Assembly: GCA_029747585.1 (NCBI GenBank)
Contig: JAPEVF010000251.1
Location: 1-59,047, forward strand
Source: Pleurotus djamor
Taxonomy: Eukaryota > Basidiomycota > Agaricomycetes > Agaricales > Pleurotaceae
DNA: 59,047 nt
Direction: 5' to 3'
Shown: positions 37,547 through 47,926 of the stretch, piece by piece
How the letters are laid out: each line of letters opens with the position of its first letter
How positions within the stretch are numbered: the stretch's first letter is position 1
Program-made: the position numbers and the translations under genes
The notes under the pieces: model-generated
The model's input: only the letters and a program-made list of their open reading frames with translations
The model's database searches: none
What the model was told of the DNA's origin: nothing

Positions 37547-39301
37547 ATGTCTACTCGACCTGCTCGATCATCACGAATGTCCACGAAGGCACCCACACCT
37601 GTTGCTCTGGGTGCTGGAGTCTCCGTCATGCTCACCAAAATCCGAACCAAAATCCGTCAAACCGCCAGCCAGTTCCGTCGCACCAAACGGCGATCCTCCA
37701 CCTCGGACAGCCCTACTCCGAGCGTCATCCTCCAGCGTCCTAACGTCTCTATTCCGGTTGAAGTCACACTCCCCTACTCCCGCCCTTCCTTGAGCCAGTC
37801 GTCCTTGATAAGCCAAGACATGGTCGCGGAAGTGGATGCTTGGTGGATGCGAGATCGACAATCTCATTCGGTTTTCGTTCCAGGTATACCTTCGTGGATG
37901 AACCCATTACCATCCCCCCTCCAACTCGACAGCCTCTTGGTATTCAATCGATGTTGGCCACCCGAGGGACGGTCAGATCACTCTTCTGAGGGGGAAGAAG
38001 CGATGCCCATCAACTCCCACAAGTCACCCAACTTGTTCTCCGTACCACCTTTGCAGTTCACGGATGGTGATGATGCCTGCGCTATGGATGGAATCAGTCC
38101 TCCATCGTCTGTCGCCTCCTCTCGAATATTTGCGGCAGACGACTCTACATCGTTCAACTACAATCCCGCCCTAGCCATGCCAATACCGGACGATCATAAC
38201 GACCTTGACGACCGCAAAATGCCCAACGATAATGACACACTGCCTTATTATGGCACTACATTAATTCCCCTTCCCTCAACACCGATATCCACACCCCCAT
38301 GCGACCCCGAGTGCGTAGGTGTGAAACGCAAAACATTGGAACTCCCTGCCTCAGTCAGTCTTTTCGTCCTCGCATCCATATTGGCACACATTTCTCACCA
38401 TTTATACCAGACATCTCTAAGCTATAGTGTTGATGGTCCAAATCTCTGTGTGACAATATCCGCCCCTTCACAATCGGAGTCGCCTCATCATAACCTTGCT
38501 ATCGACCAAATCCAACGAGACGTAATTTACAAGCCAAATCTCGCGTCGATCGACGTCACGGTGCCTCCGGGCTGCGAAGATCTACGCTACGCTGCGGCTT
38601 TAGTCAACAATGTCTTCTCTGTCTTGCAAGGCTGTTTAATTTCTCCCGAGTCAGTCTCTATCAGACTCGGACCCGTCGGATTCAAAAAATCTGAGAAGGT
38701 TTCACCCCTCGTTACCATCGACAAAAGACCTTTAGAACAATACGAGACGTTGACTCCGATGCCTACGGATAACTCTAATCGTGGCGATATTCCAGATACG
38801 TTCTCGGACTTCCCAGGGTTAACACCATGGTGGCGCTTTGGTCGAATCAATCTTGACAAGCTCACTTCCCTTGTCATGTCTTTCCCAGTTCCTTTGGACG
38901 ACTTCTTGGATATGCTTGCGAGGAGCAAGTATCTCAATTCGGTTCAGGTCGAGCATCTCCTTGAACCGAGGACCATCTGTAACCTCCAAGCATCCATCCT
39001 ATCAGAGGTCACAGACCTGTCGATCGTCTCACAAACAGACCTCGAGACCTTTTTTCACGTGTTCGCCATGCCCAACCTTCAACGTCTCAGCCTGGTCATC
39101 CATAACAAAGCTAGACCTGATGGGTACAACCTGTGGTGGGACTCTTTGAGTGACATCTACGTTCAGTGCACTATGACTGAGGCCGGGGAGGAAGAGCTAC
39201 GTACGTTGTGCGGAGATGACGGAATTGGAGGCAGAAAAGTGAAAATAGTTAACACACGTAGCGTACTGACAATGAAGGCAGTAAGTAGTGAGGCAGTTTG
39301 A
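37547..39301 (+). CDS. Hypothetical 584-aa protein, intronless, LRR-like C-terminus
   Basis: Not recognised. A single uninterrupted frame of 584 codons, unusual among the intron-rich neighbours. The N-terminus is basic (KIRTKIRQTASQFRRTKRR), then a long disordered Ser/Pro/Asp region to about residue 260, then a hydrophobic ordered part (VSLFVLASILAHISHHLYQT) and a region of alternating strand and helix with Leu-spaced motifs (MPNLQRLSLVIHNKARPD) that resembles the LRR half of the neighbouring F-box proteins. No F-box was seen. The gene ends only 3 bp from the stop of the F-box gene on the other strand (tail to tail). It could be a member of the F-box/LRR family that has lost its F-box. Confidence 0.65.
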   Translation: MSTRPARSSRMSTKAPTPVALGAGVSVMLTKIRTKIRQTASQFRRTKRRSSTSDSPTPSVILQRPNVSIPVEVTLPYSRPSLSQSSLISQDMVAEVDAWWMRDRQSHSVFVPGIPSWMNPLPSPLQLDSLLVFNRCWPPEGRSDHSSEGEEAMPINSHKSPNLFSVPPLQFTDGDDACAMDGISPPSSVASSRIFAADDSTSFNYNPALAMPIPDDHNDLDDRKMPNDNDTLPYYGTTLIPLPSTPISTPPCDPECVGVKRKTLELPASVSLFVLASILAHISHHLYQTSLSYSVDGPNLCVTISAPSQSESPHHNLAIDQIQRDVIYKPNLASIDVTVPPGCEDLRYAAALVNNVFSVLQGCLISPESVSIRLGPVGFKKSEKVSPLVTIDKRPLEQYETLTPMPTDNSNRGDIPDTFSDFPGLTPWWRFGRINLDKLTSLVMSFPVPLDDFLDMLARSKYLNSVQVEHLLEPRTICNLQASILSEVTDLSIVSQTDLETFFHVFAMPNLQRLSLVIHNKARPDGYNLWWDSLSDIYVQCTMTEAGEEELRTLCGDDGIGGRKVKIVNTRSVLTMKAVSSEAV

Positions 39302-39304
39302 ATT

Positions 39305-40576
39305 CTAAATATCCCTGTCAATAAGGTCCAGAGTAACAGACACGTCCTTGAGTGATCCAAGGAAAAGTACGTCCTGAGCGTTGTTTCCACTCATACCAAT
39401 GTGGATGCATTTGAGGCAACCCTGATCGCTTCTACCTGAGCCCGAGGTTCGCGACTTCACAAGACTGCAGAGCATGCCATCCGTCGATTTGCAAAGACTG
39501 AAACGCAATATCTGGAGGGACGGTAAGTGACGATCCGAGACACCAGTCGGTCCTAATTGAAGCATTGAGAGGAGAACGTCTGTGACTGCCGGATGCCGAA
39601 TGTAGAGTTCCGTAAGTTGCTGGAGCCCAGTTGAACGTAGCAATGATGCTAACTCGGGTTCGCGGATGGAATGATCGGACAAAACGAAAGACCGTAAAGC
39701 GCAAGACGATCGTATGAGCATATCATTGAATGTAGACCATTTCCTAGGAGTATCGGCACGAAGGCGTTGGTAGAGACGCATGGTCCGAAGTTGCGGTACG
39801 TGCAGTTGAGAAAATAGACACCCGAGGTCTACAAGTGAATGCAACTGCAGAGTGTGGAGGTAGGGAAGCGAAATTGTGCCCGTACGGGAGGGCTCATCAT
39901 GAGAAACGACCTCCGCCACGAAGACACAAAGTCGAGGACACTGAGACAGAATGGAAGAGATGGTTGTGGGGGAATAGGTACCGCTGAGGTGCAAACTGCC
40001 CAATGAGGATATTTGGAGAGAAGGAGGAAAATCCCCGGCGTACGAAAGCGAGATCAGAGTTGAACGTTGCTGGATGGAAGTCAGGAGGTCGCGCTTGGCC
40101 AACTGTGGGCACGAGCGGATGTTCACGAAAAGGTCTTGAAGGAGGACAAAAGAACAGGCGGAAATGGGTTCCATCATTCCCTGTGGGGAACCTCTGAGCT
40201 CAAGATGCAAGGAATGTAGTTTCGATGCATTTGACAGAAGCACCAGCCAGATGGCCATGACCTCCGAAGGATCGTACGACATGTCAGCATCACTGATTAT
40301 AGTCGCCGACAAAGGGCATGAACCAGCGCGATGAATGTATGTGCCCACCCTGTCCACCGTACTGGCGATAGGATTTCTGGCGTAAATATAAGCCCAGAGG
40401 AGCGGCATGCATAATACGATGCTCCTCCATCTTCGACAAACATGACTGATCGTGACTTTGGGGCCGAGACTAGAAAGTGGAGATACGGAGTGGCAGCGAG
40501 AGAAAATATTGCAAAGAAGCTCCACAGGAAGTTTGTGAATGGGGGGCACGTTNGAAGTCGCCGAAAGAGAGGTCAT
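39305..40576 (-). CDS. F-box/LRR protein, about 423 aa
   Basis: One exon from the ATG at 40576 (MTSLSATS) to TGA at 39305. The N at 40553 falls in the third position of a TCN codon, so the frame holds. The F-box is at residues about 12-65: IHKLPVELLCNIFSRC, then VTISHVCRRWRSIVLCMPLLW. The remaining 360 residues contain leucine-rich strand motifs (LHSLHLELRGS, LQISSLGSLHLSG, LPYLHTLQLHSL, LPSLQILRFSLC). F-box/LRR proteins recruit substrates to SCF ubiquitin ligases. An in-frame extension upstream to 40708 is possible but begins with a less likely non-ATG start. Substrate unknown. Confidence 0.85.
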   Translation of the reverse strand: MTSLSATXNVPPIHKLPVELLCNIFSRCHSVSPLSSLGPKVTISHVCRRWRSIVLCMPLLWAYIYARNPIASTVDRVGTYIHRAGSCPLSATIISDADMSYDPSEVMAIWLVLLSNASKLHSLHLELRGSPQGMMEPISACSFVLLQDLFVNIRSCPQLAKRDLLTSIQQRSTLISLSYAGDFPPSLQISSLGSLHLSGTYSPTTISSILSQCPRLCVFVAEVVSHDEPSRTGTISLPYLHTLQLHSLVDLGCLFSQLHVPQLRTMRLYQRLRADTPRKWSTFNDMLIRSSCALRSFVLSDHSIREPELASLLRSTGLQQLTELYIRHPAVTDVLLSMLQLGPTGVSDRHLPSLQILRFSLCKSTDGMLCSLVKSRTSGSGRSDQGCLKCIHIGMSGNNAQDVLFLGSLKDVSVTLDLIDRDI

Positions 40577-41352
40577 GAGTTTGTAAGAGCTGGATTTGTG
40601 AAGAAGAGAGCCGGGGGAGGAGACCAGGCGAAATTGGAATGGAAGGTCGCCTCGATGGAACGAAAAGAGATGATTGAAGTCGCAGTGCTGACGGCGCACT
40701 GGCCGCAAGCCAAAGCTTTGAGTGCGACGGGCTATGAGGCGGCGGGTATCCCATAGTTGAGATCATAGTGAGTCTACTTCAAAGTCAACACGGTATCAGG
40801 CATTCTAACCACATTAACTCACCAAAAATCGCTGTGGTATATGGTGTTTCAAAACGAACCATCAAAGCCACTCTTTTAAGACCACCCGTGCCAAAAGATG
40901 AGTACAAAGCGTATCCAAGTCGTGGTCATCAACAACGATTTCAGATAGGCAGGTTGACATTCAAGTCAACCAAAACAGGATTGTCTTGTAATGAGTTCAA
41001 GACCGCGAAGCACGCTTGAACATGTATCGCGTTATGGGTCCAAGTTTACGCGATAAATATAAAGGAGCACCCATATCCAGAGTTCTCGGTCCCATGTATC
41101 CAAGGTAACGAAGAGAAGGTCGTGAACGAAGTTCGAGGTGTGTATGACAGAAATGGAACAAGGAACTTGGTTGGCGCTAATTGAGCGCCCTGTACGTCAG
41201 GAGCGCTTCAGGGGAAATTGCTAACGCTAGGGGACAGGAATCGTTCGCTGTCAGTGTGTCGGCTTTCTCTCGACGTTCAATGGATAGCAGTGCGTGCATA
41301 TACTCTAAGTAGTGTGATATCTATGAGTACAATGAAGCCGAAGTGGCTACTA
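40577..41352. other. Intergenic region
   Basis: The first part is the upstream region of the F-box gene at 39305. Small plus-strand frames (40768-41019, 41218-41445) lack domains. It may hold the lost 3' part of the short F-box gene that ends at 41353, but I could not recognise any. Confidence 0.35.
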
Positions 41353-42096
41353 CTACCTAATGGTCATGGCGTTGTCCACATCGCATCCTTGGAGTGGACT
41401 GTAGTCTTCTTCCCTTCTGCTCGGTCGCACAGATTCAATCTGTAGAGTCTCCAAGTCTCTACACCATAGCAGAATCGTTTCAATGATGAAAGAGGGGTAG
41501 GATCCAGTCAGTGTGAGCCTTTTAAGTCTTGCCCAACTGTCGTCCTCGGGTATATGAACCCCTCCATCCCAGTGTAAAGATGTGATCTTAGATCGGCTGA
41601 ATAATGTCGGCCATAAACTTTCGATTTCTTCTATAGGCGTGAAAGACAGTTGGAGCGAAAGCGTCGCCAAGTGATGCAGGTTGACTTGCTGTAGGCAGCG
41701 AACCACGCATTCCAAGCTTCCGAACGCTTTGATTTCCAACGACTTGATGGGTTGTTGTCCCAGAAGGTCGCAGACCTTTTCTAGTATGTTGGAATCGGAG
41801 TCCTCTGCGTCTAGTCCTGGAGAATATTCGAGGCGTAGCCGAAGGGGCAGGTTCTTGGTGCGCTGGACAAGATTTTTGATCCGTTCATAATCACCTTTCG
41901 AGCATGACGGACTTCGCACAGCAATGTTGGTCCAGATTGTGGGCATACCGAGAACCAATGCCCTCCAATGCCGACACACATGGCTTATTTTGATGCTCTC
42001 TGCGTGCCCAATTAACTCCTCCACGCAATTTCTGAAGATTTCGTAGAAAATCTCAACAGGGAGCCTGGAGACTGGGGTAGTTGAAAAAGGAGTCAT
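41353..42096 (-). CDS. Short F-box protein, 247 aa, probably truncated
   Basis: One exon. F-box at residues 8-60: VSRLPVEIFYEIFRNCVEEL, then IKISHVCRHWRALVLGMPTIW. The following LRR-like part has PIKSLEIKAFGSLECVV, LATLSLQLSFTP and ARLKRLTLTGSYPS, and stops after LETLQIES and a charged tail. The neighbour at 39305 has about 180 more residues after the corresponding point, so this copy is shorter than its relatives. It may be a truncated, still-coding member or an early pseudogene. Confidence 0.7.
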   Translation of the reverse strand: MTPFSTTPVSRLPVEIFYEIFRNCVEELIGHAESIKISHVCRHWRALVLGMPTIWTNIAVRSPSCSKGDYERIKNLVQRTKNLPLRLRLEYSPGLDAEDSDSNILEKVCDLLGQQPIKSLEIKAFGSLECVVRCLQQVNLHHLATLSLQLSFTPIEEIESLWPTLFSRSKITSLHWDGGVHIPEDDSWARLKRLTLTGSYPSFIIETILLWCRDLETLQIESVRPSRREEDYSPLQGCDVDNAMTIR

Positions 42097-42706
42097 AGAT
42101 TAGAGGTCGAGGGAGGTATAGACAAGTCTTTGTTGTTGGGTGCGGCCGGCCGTACGTGGTGAAATACCTTGGTGAGTTTGAGTGATGCCTCCCAGAGTGT
42201 AATTATTTATGCAGAAATTGTGAGGTACTCTATTGCTTCGCTGGATTGTCATTGACGAGCTGCTAAAGTATAATGGGAGGGAAAATGGCCTTGTGTTCGG
42301 GGGTTGAGCGCTAGTGAAGCATGTTCTTCTGAGCTTTACATGGTTGAATCCTTTGGGTTAATCCGTACTGGTCGGTAACCCTTGTGGGTCCGTCATAGCA
42401 CGATACTGCAAGGACTTGTTCGAATCGAAGTCAAAGCGTTCGGATTCCGTGAGCAAGACAAGAAACATGAGCTAGACATCTACTGCTTGCTAGCTGACTC
42501 CCGTGCCTAAGCCAGTGGATTATGGTGTTAGAGCTCTGTGCGTCAGCCAGAACAAGATACCTCCCGAAAGACATTTTTCGCCAATCAATGATTGTAGATA
42601 GGGATTATCTCCTGAGTCCCTGAGGCGCCTGATTACTCATCCGACATTTCTCCTTGTCATTGAACGCTCGGACCAACTGCTGGCCACATCTCAAACACGA
42701 ACCACG
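42097..42706. other. Intergenic region between divergent genes
   Basis: Upstream regions of the short F-box gene (minus) and the RING gene (plus). No open frame or repeat was seen. Confidence 0.4.
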
Positions 42707-43786
42707 ATGTACAAGAGACGTATCGAAAGATTCGAACCCGATGAGCTACTACCTGCGCCGACGACCAGCAGGCCTCTCCGACCGCGTTCTCGCTCAAGCG
42801 TAGGCTCTACCGCTTCTCGCACATCACGCACCCATGACGGTCGCACAAACAAAGGAAAGGGGAAAGCGCGCGATGTCAGTGAAGAATCTATTTCGCGAGG
42901 TCCTGGCTATTCTTCTGATGGGGCTGACGACGGTCGGTCGTCGAAACGGAGAAAGCTCGAACTCGATGAGGCTGACGACACCGACGTGCTGGGTGCGGCT
43001 CGGAGTGGCGCGAATTCATCGGGCCACGGTCGGCATAATAGGAAGGGGAAGGGGAAAGCACGCCAGCTCAGCGCAGAGTCAACGTCTCGTAGATCCGCCA
43101 GCGTCGCTTCTGGCCCGAGCAACCAAGTTAATACGGACGATGAAACAACCTTCTCTCCATCTAACCCTTCGAGGGATAAAGGGAAAGGGAAAATGCGGGC
43201 TGAGGATATTATGGGTTCCATTGCTTCAGAAGATGAGGTCGACGAGTTGGCAAGGACGGATAGCGACATTGAGCCACCTGCGACGCAGCAATCGACGTTG
43301 TCCCAGGCCGGAAGTTCCTCGGCCTCTGCAATCGACTTGTGTTCCCCAGAGACAAGTCCCGTCGTATCCAGCCCAAGCCTAGCTCGTCTGCTGAATCCGA
43401 TAGATTCTCCCACTGCGAAGAGGGAATCGATGAAACCCGGGGCCAAACCAGCGACGCCAACAAAACTAGACAAATCGACACTGTTATCGGCGTATACATG
43501 TCCAGTCTGCTTCTCACCTCCCACGAATGCTACACTTACGCCGTGTGGGCATGTCTTATGTGGATCGTGTCTCTTTGCTTCCGTAAAGGCGGGTTTACAG
43601 AGGAATGCTGCTTTGACGCTGGGGCCCGGTCAACCAATGTATGCGCTTCCCTAACTTCCCTTCGGCCGTTTCATCGACTGAATCGTTGACTCTAGATGCC
43701 CAGTCTGTCGAGCTGCCATTCCAGGTTGGGATGGTAAAGGAGGAGGAGTTATTGGACTCAAAGTCTGCGCGATCGTCAGTGTTTGA
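42707..43786 (+). CDS. RING-finger protein, about 340 aa
   Basis: Two exons: 42707-43638 and 43696-43786, phase 2. The first about 260 residues are disordered, with repeated KGKGKAR-type basic patches (three times) and acidic Ser-rich stretches, and include a possible SUMO-interaction motif (SASAIDLCSPE). A C3HC4 RING spans residues 265-315: Cys265, Cys268, Cys280, His282, Cys285, Cys288, Cys312 and Cys315 (CPVC ... CGHVLCGSC ... ICPVCRAAIPGW). The architecture (disordered, SIM-like, C-terminal RING) resembles SUMO-targeted ubiquitin ligases such as fungal Slx8; that role is inferred, not shown. A further 3' exon is possible because a donor-like site lies just before the TGA. Confidence 0.82.
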
Positions 43787-44254
43787 TGTATCTCATCATG
43801 TCTAACCGATAAATTGCATGCCGTGCAACTCAAGAGATAACGACTGTCCTTTTGGACTTAACTCGTTGTCGAATTCGCGTAAGGAACGCTAAGCAATGGC
43901 GCCTCAACGTCAGTTCAAGCGCTCGTATCCATCCAAAGAACAAAGCATCTCCACAAAGACAAGTGATCCCTCTTATGGACGCTTTCGGCTTCTACAATGA
44001 CCTTGTAAACTTTTTCGTAATGCTAAACGCCTTTCTAAACCTCGTCAGTGGTTAGCAACCGTACAGCATGGAACACCATTTCCGCTTGTACTTTCGAACG
44101 ACAGTCAGACTGCATATCTACCATTGTCCGCCATATCAAGTGTTCATTCTCTTCCTCCCCCATTGTTCGACCTGTACGGTAGGTCTTCAGCGATGCCATC
44201 CCCCGTTCGCCCGACGAGCTCATGCTTTTTGACTGGTTATCATGCTAGATTTGA
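43787..44254. other. Intergenic region
   Basis: A 67-codon frame at 43852-44055 has no domain. The end is the upstream region of the 672-aa F-box gene. Confidence 0.35.
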
Positions 44255-46273
44255 ATGCCGATTACTCCTCGACTCAGCCTGGCTCGTTTTGCGACGCGAG
44301 TTCGTCAGGCGGTTGCGGCTTGGTCCCCGAGAGGTCGTAGCAGTGCACATGCTGGATATGAAATACTTCCTGAACACACTTTGCCCTCGGAAGACAGCCC
44401 GATATATTCCCCTGCCATATGCTCGAAGCCTCCAGTCGAGCCTTTTCCTGCTCCTGAAAGAGTAGGATTAGTTGAGGCTTCGAATGTCGCCCCGGTGGGC
44501 TCCCCGATGAGCCCTCCGTCGCCTATGTCTGACATCGACGACCTAGGTTTAAATCTTATGTCGTTTGAGCCCGAAACCCCTGCAGACCCCGTAGATCAGG
44601 ATCATCCCCCTCCCATTGTTCGTGCCGAGCCAGCTCAACCAAGTGAACACCTAATCCCGCCCTCAAATGTGCTAGGCATCTTGGCAAACCCGGACGAGCA
44701 GCCAACCCAGCCAGTGCCCACTCCTCCGTCACCTGGTGTCAACACGGACATCGACTCGTTGGATCTTGGCCTTCGTTCATTTTCTCGGTCACCCTCACCA
44801 AAGGCACCCCCAGATGTACCTCCAGAAGCACCTGAACCCCCTCCGGTGGTTGAAGACCGGCCGCGATGGGTTCATTTCAGACTGCCAATTCCCTTCCCTG
44901 AGGACGAATGTACCTGCGGTGCTCATCATTCACCTCCTTATGTCTACTATCCGGAGATCACCCCTTCCTCAAACAAGATCAATGTCTTGCCAGACGAACT
45001 GTTGTACATGACTTTCATGGCCTGTGTTCCACCGCCCTCAACTCCACTGGACTATTTCTCTGTGCAAGCATCAAGGCTTCAAATCGCTCATGTTGTAGGC
45101 CAAGTCTGTAGAAGATGGCGAGAGGTAGTTTGCTCAGCTCCGGGGTTTTGGTGCTACGCGTCACTCCCGCAAAGGTTGAACGAAGCTTCCATGCTGCGAA
45201 TGCAAACCTACCTTGCCCGCGTCCGAGACCCACATCCTCTGGTTGTCGAGTTCGCCCGTTCCAACGCCATCGCTGGGGAACACGCTAAACTACTCTTCGA
45301 TCAAAGTCGTCGCTGGAGCGCTCTCCGATTGCTACCATTCGTCGAACCAGGGTCTTTCTTCCAGTTCCTCGGTGGTTCTCCAGGGCTTCCCAATCTTCGC
45401 AGGCTAGAACTCAAGCAACGAAGTTGGCAAGCTATGCCTCAGGCTCCTTGGGGTCAACTTACTCATCTATCCTTAGAGTGCCCCATGAACGGAGACTCTG
45501 CGCTCGAGTTACTGGACCAATGCCCTCGGTTGCTTTATCTGCACTTGAGTTGGATTACCGGCGCGCCGCTGGCCCCTCCCCCAGAACCGGACGATGACAC
45601 CGTTATTCCGATCGCACACGTCGTCAAACTCCCCCGTCTCAGGACACTGTCCCTCTCGTTGGATAGTACCCCAGCTGAATTTTACGAGCGGCTGCAATTC
45701 CCCATGCTGCATACTTTGACTCTTTCAACGCCTACCTCCTTCAGTCCTCCCCTCGATCCTGCATTAATAGACAATTTCATCATACGCTCCGAATGCACGC
45801 TCCGCTCTTTTACTCTTGCCGATAGCTCTATGGACTCAAACGCCGTCATCCCTTGGGTCTATCTCCTCAGCCTCCAGTCCATAAATCACCTCAGAATCCA
45901 GGGCACGACGACGCCGGATTACCTCTTTGACGTACTCCTCGTTACCGACGACTGGGATGCCGTCATACTGTTGCCGATGCTGGAAGACCTCGAAATCGAC
46001 CATTTCCGTAGCGGTTGGAAAATGGCCGCGATGGCGCGGTCTCGGATGCGAACGGGGGTGTTCCGACCGACGGGGACGATTGAGATGAATGAATTGAAGT
46101 GGTTGGGGTTGAAGATTGGGGAGTACCTGCGCAAGCAGTTGCAGCCCGAATTCCTTAAGCTCAAAAAAGCCGGGATGAACATAAAAATCGAGGACCGACC
46201 TCATCAGAGTTTAGATGATACATTCCTTGAACCGCTTGATATGGACGCTTTTTCGGACGATCCTTTATGGTAA
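44255..46273 (+). CDS. F-box/LRR protein with long disordered N-terminus, 672 aa
   Basis: One exon of 672 codons. Residues 1-200 are Pro/Ser/Asp-rich with twice-repeated motifs around DIDDLGLNLMSFEPE and DIDSLDLGLRSFSRS, which look like two copies of a short linear binding motif. Residues about 240-310 carry the F-box (INVLPDELLYMTFMACVPPP ... VCRRWREVVCSAPGFW). The rest has leucine-rich strands (LTHLSLECPM, LPRLRTLSLSLD, LHTLTLSTPTS) ending in an acidic DMDAFSDDPLW tail. This is an SCF adaptor by family. The doubled DIDxLxLxLxSF motif is unusual and may be a docking site for a partner. Substrate unknown. Confidence 0.82.
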   Translation: MPITPRLSLARFATRVRQAVAAWSPRGRSSAHAGYEILPEHTLPSEDSPIYSPAICSKPPVEPFPAPERVGLVEASNVAPVGSPMSPPSPMSDIDDLGLNLMSFEPETPADPVDQDHPPPIVRAEPAQPSEHLIPPSNVLGILANPDEQPTQPVPTPPSPGVNTDIDSLDLGLRSFSRSPSPKAPPDVPPEAPEPPPVVEDRPRWVHFRLPIPFPEDECTCGAHHSPPYVYYPEITPSSNKINVLPDELLYMTFMACVPPPSTPLDYFSVQASRLQIAHVVGQVCRRWREVVCSAPGFWCYASLPQRLNEASMLRMQTYLARVRDPHPLVVEFARSNAIAGEHAKLLFDQSRRWSALRLLPFVEPGSFFQFLGGSPGLPNLRRLELKQRSWQAMPQAPWGQLTHLSLECPMNGDSALELLDQCPRLLYLHLSWITGAPLAPPPEPDDDTVIPIAHVVKLPRLRTLSLSLDSTPAEFYERLQFPMLHTLTLSTPTSFSPPLDPALIDNFIIRSECTLRSFTLADSSMDSNAVIPWVYLLSLQSINHLRIQGTTTPDYLFDVLLVTDDWDAVILLPMLEDLEIDHFRSGWKMAAMARSRMRTGVFRPTGTIEMNELKWLGLKIGEYLRKQLQPEFLKLKKAGMNIKIEDRPHQSLDDTFLEPLDMDAFSDDPLW

Positions 46274-46384
46274 ACGGACATTACTTTCTCTGCATAGTGA
46301 ACACTACACAGACAACGGCTTGACAATTGTACCTAAATACATCGCACATTTTCGGACGCTACCCTCGAACCCCATTCCTCTACC

Positions 46385-46833
46385 CTAGCATTGCTTGTTG
46401 GCCTTGATCCTTGAAAGGTTAATCTCAATCTCCTCGGCGGTGACTGCCTCTTTCAGCAGACGGTCCAACGTCAAAGAATGAAGATCAACAATAGTCCTCT
46501 CCCGAAGTCGCTGAAAAACATTGGAAGGGATACCCTTGGTGAACTTGTCGACAAAAGTAGTCCTTCCTGGGGGGTAGACCATTCTCGCGCCTCGGAGGTG
46601 GAGTAATTCGTAGAACCCCCGGACGCCGAATTTTGGGTTGTACCTGGTGCCGTCGAAAAGGTCTCCCGCGTCGCAAACTGCTTTCCATGGTATGAACCTG
46701 TCGAACAGGGCGACGACGGCGTTGTTGAATGACCATTCCCGATGCGAGCGATTTCCGTCCACTACATGGTCGAACCAAGCTAATGCCTGTCCCTCAAGGA
46801 AAGAGGACATCAAGAGCACACGCATCTTGTCGA
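46385..46833 (-). pseudogene. 5'-truncated Gag-like gene (copy A)
   Basis: The frame matches the C-terminal two thirds of copies B-D: LMSSFLEGQALAWFDHVVDG, RFIPWKAVCDAGDLFDGT, YNPKFGVRGFYELLHLRGAR. Similarity starts at the codons for Gly-Leu-Asp-Lys-Met at about 46833, with an in-frame TGA immediately upstream, so the N-terminal about 90 residues present in the others are missing. It is the 3'-most copy of the array in the direction of transcription. A shortened protein starting at an internal ATG (46825) could still be made, so relic status is likely but not proven. Confidence 0.7.
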
Positions 46834-47130
46834 GTCCTCATTTCGACCTTTTGAACGACGTGCAACCTGTAGGTTGGCTTTTGGTTTCGTTTTGCGGATA
46901 CTTTTCTGCTTTTCANGAGTGGCCCATCTTGCGTCGGCGACTGTCCAAATTGATGTAGAGGGAGGAAAAATAATTCAGGGGAAATCAAAGGGTAGATGCG
47001 TACGCGCGTACCTCCTATACCCAATCCTTACACTCGGGGACAAGATTGTTTTCAATGCTTTGAACCTTGGTGGACTACGTGAACCAGTTATACACGGTGG
47101 TGGACTCGATCTTCTACGTAAAAATACCCG

Positions 47131-47835
47131 TCACTTCCGCTTTCCACTCCCGCTTTGCTCCAGCTCCTTGTCGAGGGTGTAATCGTCTTCAGCGAGGCTC
47201 GCATACAAAACGAGGTTGGCAATGCCCAGCTCAAATAAGTCGCAGCCTCGAGCCCTGAGCATTATGCCATGGATGTACTGAGGTGGGATGCCGTTGAGGA
47301 ACTTTTTGACGATTGTACGCTGGCCAGGAGAATGAACCATTTTAGCACCCCGAAGAGACAGCAACTCATAAAACGCGCGGACGCCATACTTCGGGTCGTA
47401 CTTGGTGGAATTGAAGATTTCTTCCGCCTCGTGTGTCACTTTCCATGATATAAAGCGATCGTGCAAGGCAATGATGGCCTCGTTGAACGTCCATTCACGA
47501 CGAGATTGGTATCCATCCACGACATGATCGAACCAAGCCAGTGCGTGTCCTTCGAGGAAGCAGGAGAGGAGCAGCAAACGCTTTCGGTCGAGATCTGAGC
47601 CATCGCAGGGGTGGCAGCTCATCCACCGGACGAAAGTGTGGAACCAGGTATCGAATGTATCCACGCTGGGCGTTCCATCATACTTCTTCGGCAACGGCAG
47701 CGCGTCCAAAGGGATATTGACTTGTTTAGCAAGGTGTTTCTCGATGTACGCCAGATAGCGGTGCTGAACATGTTCGGTGTGTTGGGAGATGGGCAGGGCT
47801 GTAGACTGCCCTTGATTTTCTCCTGGAGAAGACAT
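47131..47835 (-). CDS. Gag-like (Ty3 capsid-type) protein, copy B, 234 aa
   Basis: One coding exon, MSSPGENQGQ to TAA at 47131. It has an N-terminal helix (YLAYIEKHLAKQVNIP), LPLPKKYDGTPSVDTFDTWF, the Gag capsid core LSCFLEGHALAWFDHVVDG with W(T)FNEAIIALHDRF, and ends FLNGIPPQYIHGI plus a short basic tail. This matches the retrotransposon Gag family (LxGxAxxWF ... W..F...L..RF), the domain that builds the capsid of Ty3-type elements. No CCHC zinc knuckle, protease or reverse transcriptase follows. An intron in the 5' UTR (47926-47839) ends three bases before the ATG. Tandem with copies A, C and D on the same strand. Confidence 0.8.
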   Translation of the reverse strand: MSSPGENQGQSTALPISQHTEHVQHRYLAYIEKHLAKQVNIPLDALPLPKKYDGTPSVDTFDTWFHTFVRWMSCHPCDGSDLDRKRLLLLSCFLEGHALAWFDHVVDGYQSRREWTFNEAIIALHDRFISWKVTHEAEEIFNSTKYDPKYGVRAFYELLSLRGAKMVHSPGQRTIVKKFLNGIPPQYIHGIMLRARGCDLFELGIANLVLYASLAEDDYTLDKELEQSGSGKRK

Positions 47836-47838
47836 AGT

Positions 47839-47926
47839 CTGTAGAACGTGGAATTAGAGGTTGGTTTCCAAATCAACAACAAAACATCTGAAGGTTGCCA
47901 ATCTTCAAAGTTTCTATTCAGCTTAC
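47839..47926 (-). other. Predicted 5'-UTR intron of Gag copy B
   Basis: Donor GTAAGC at 47926 and acceptor CTACAG ending at 47839, three bases before the ATG of copy B. An intron at the equivalent place precedes copies C and D. Confidence 0.5.
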
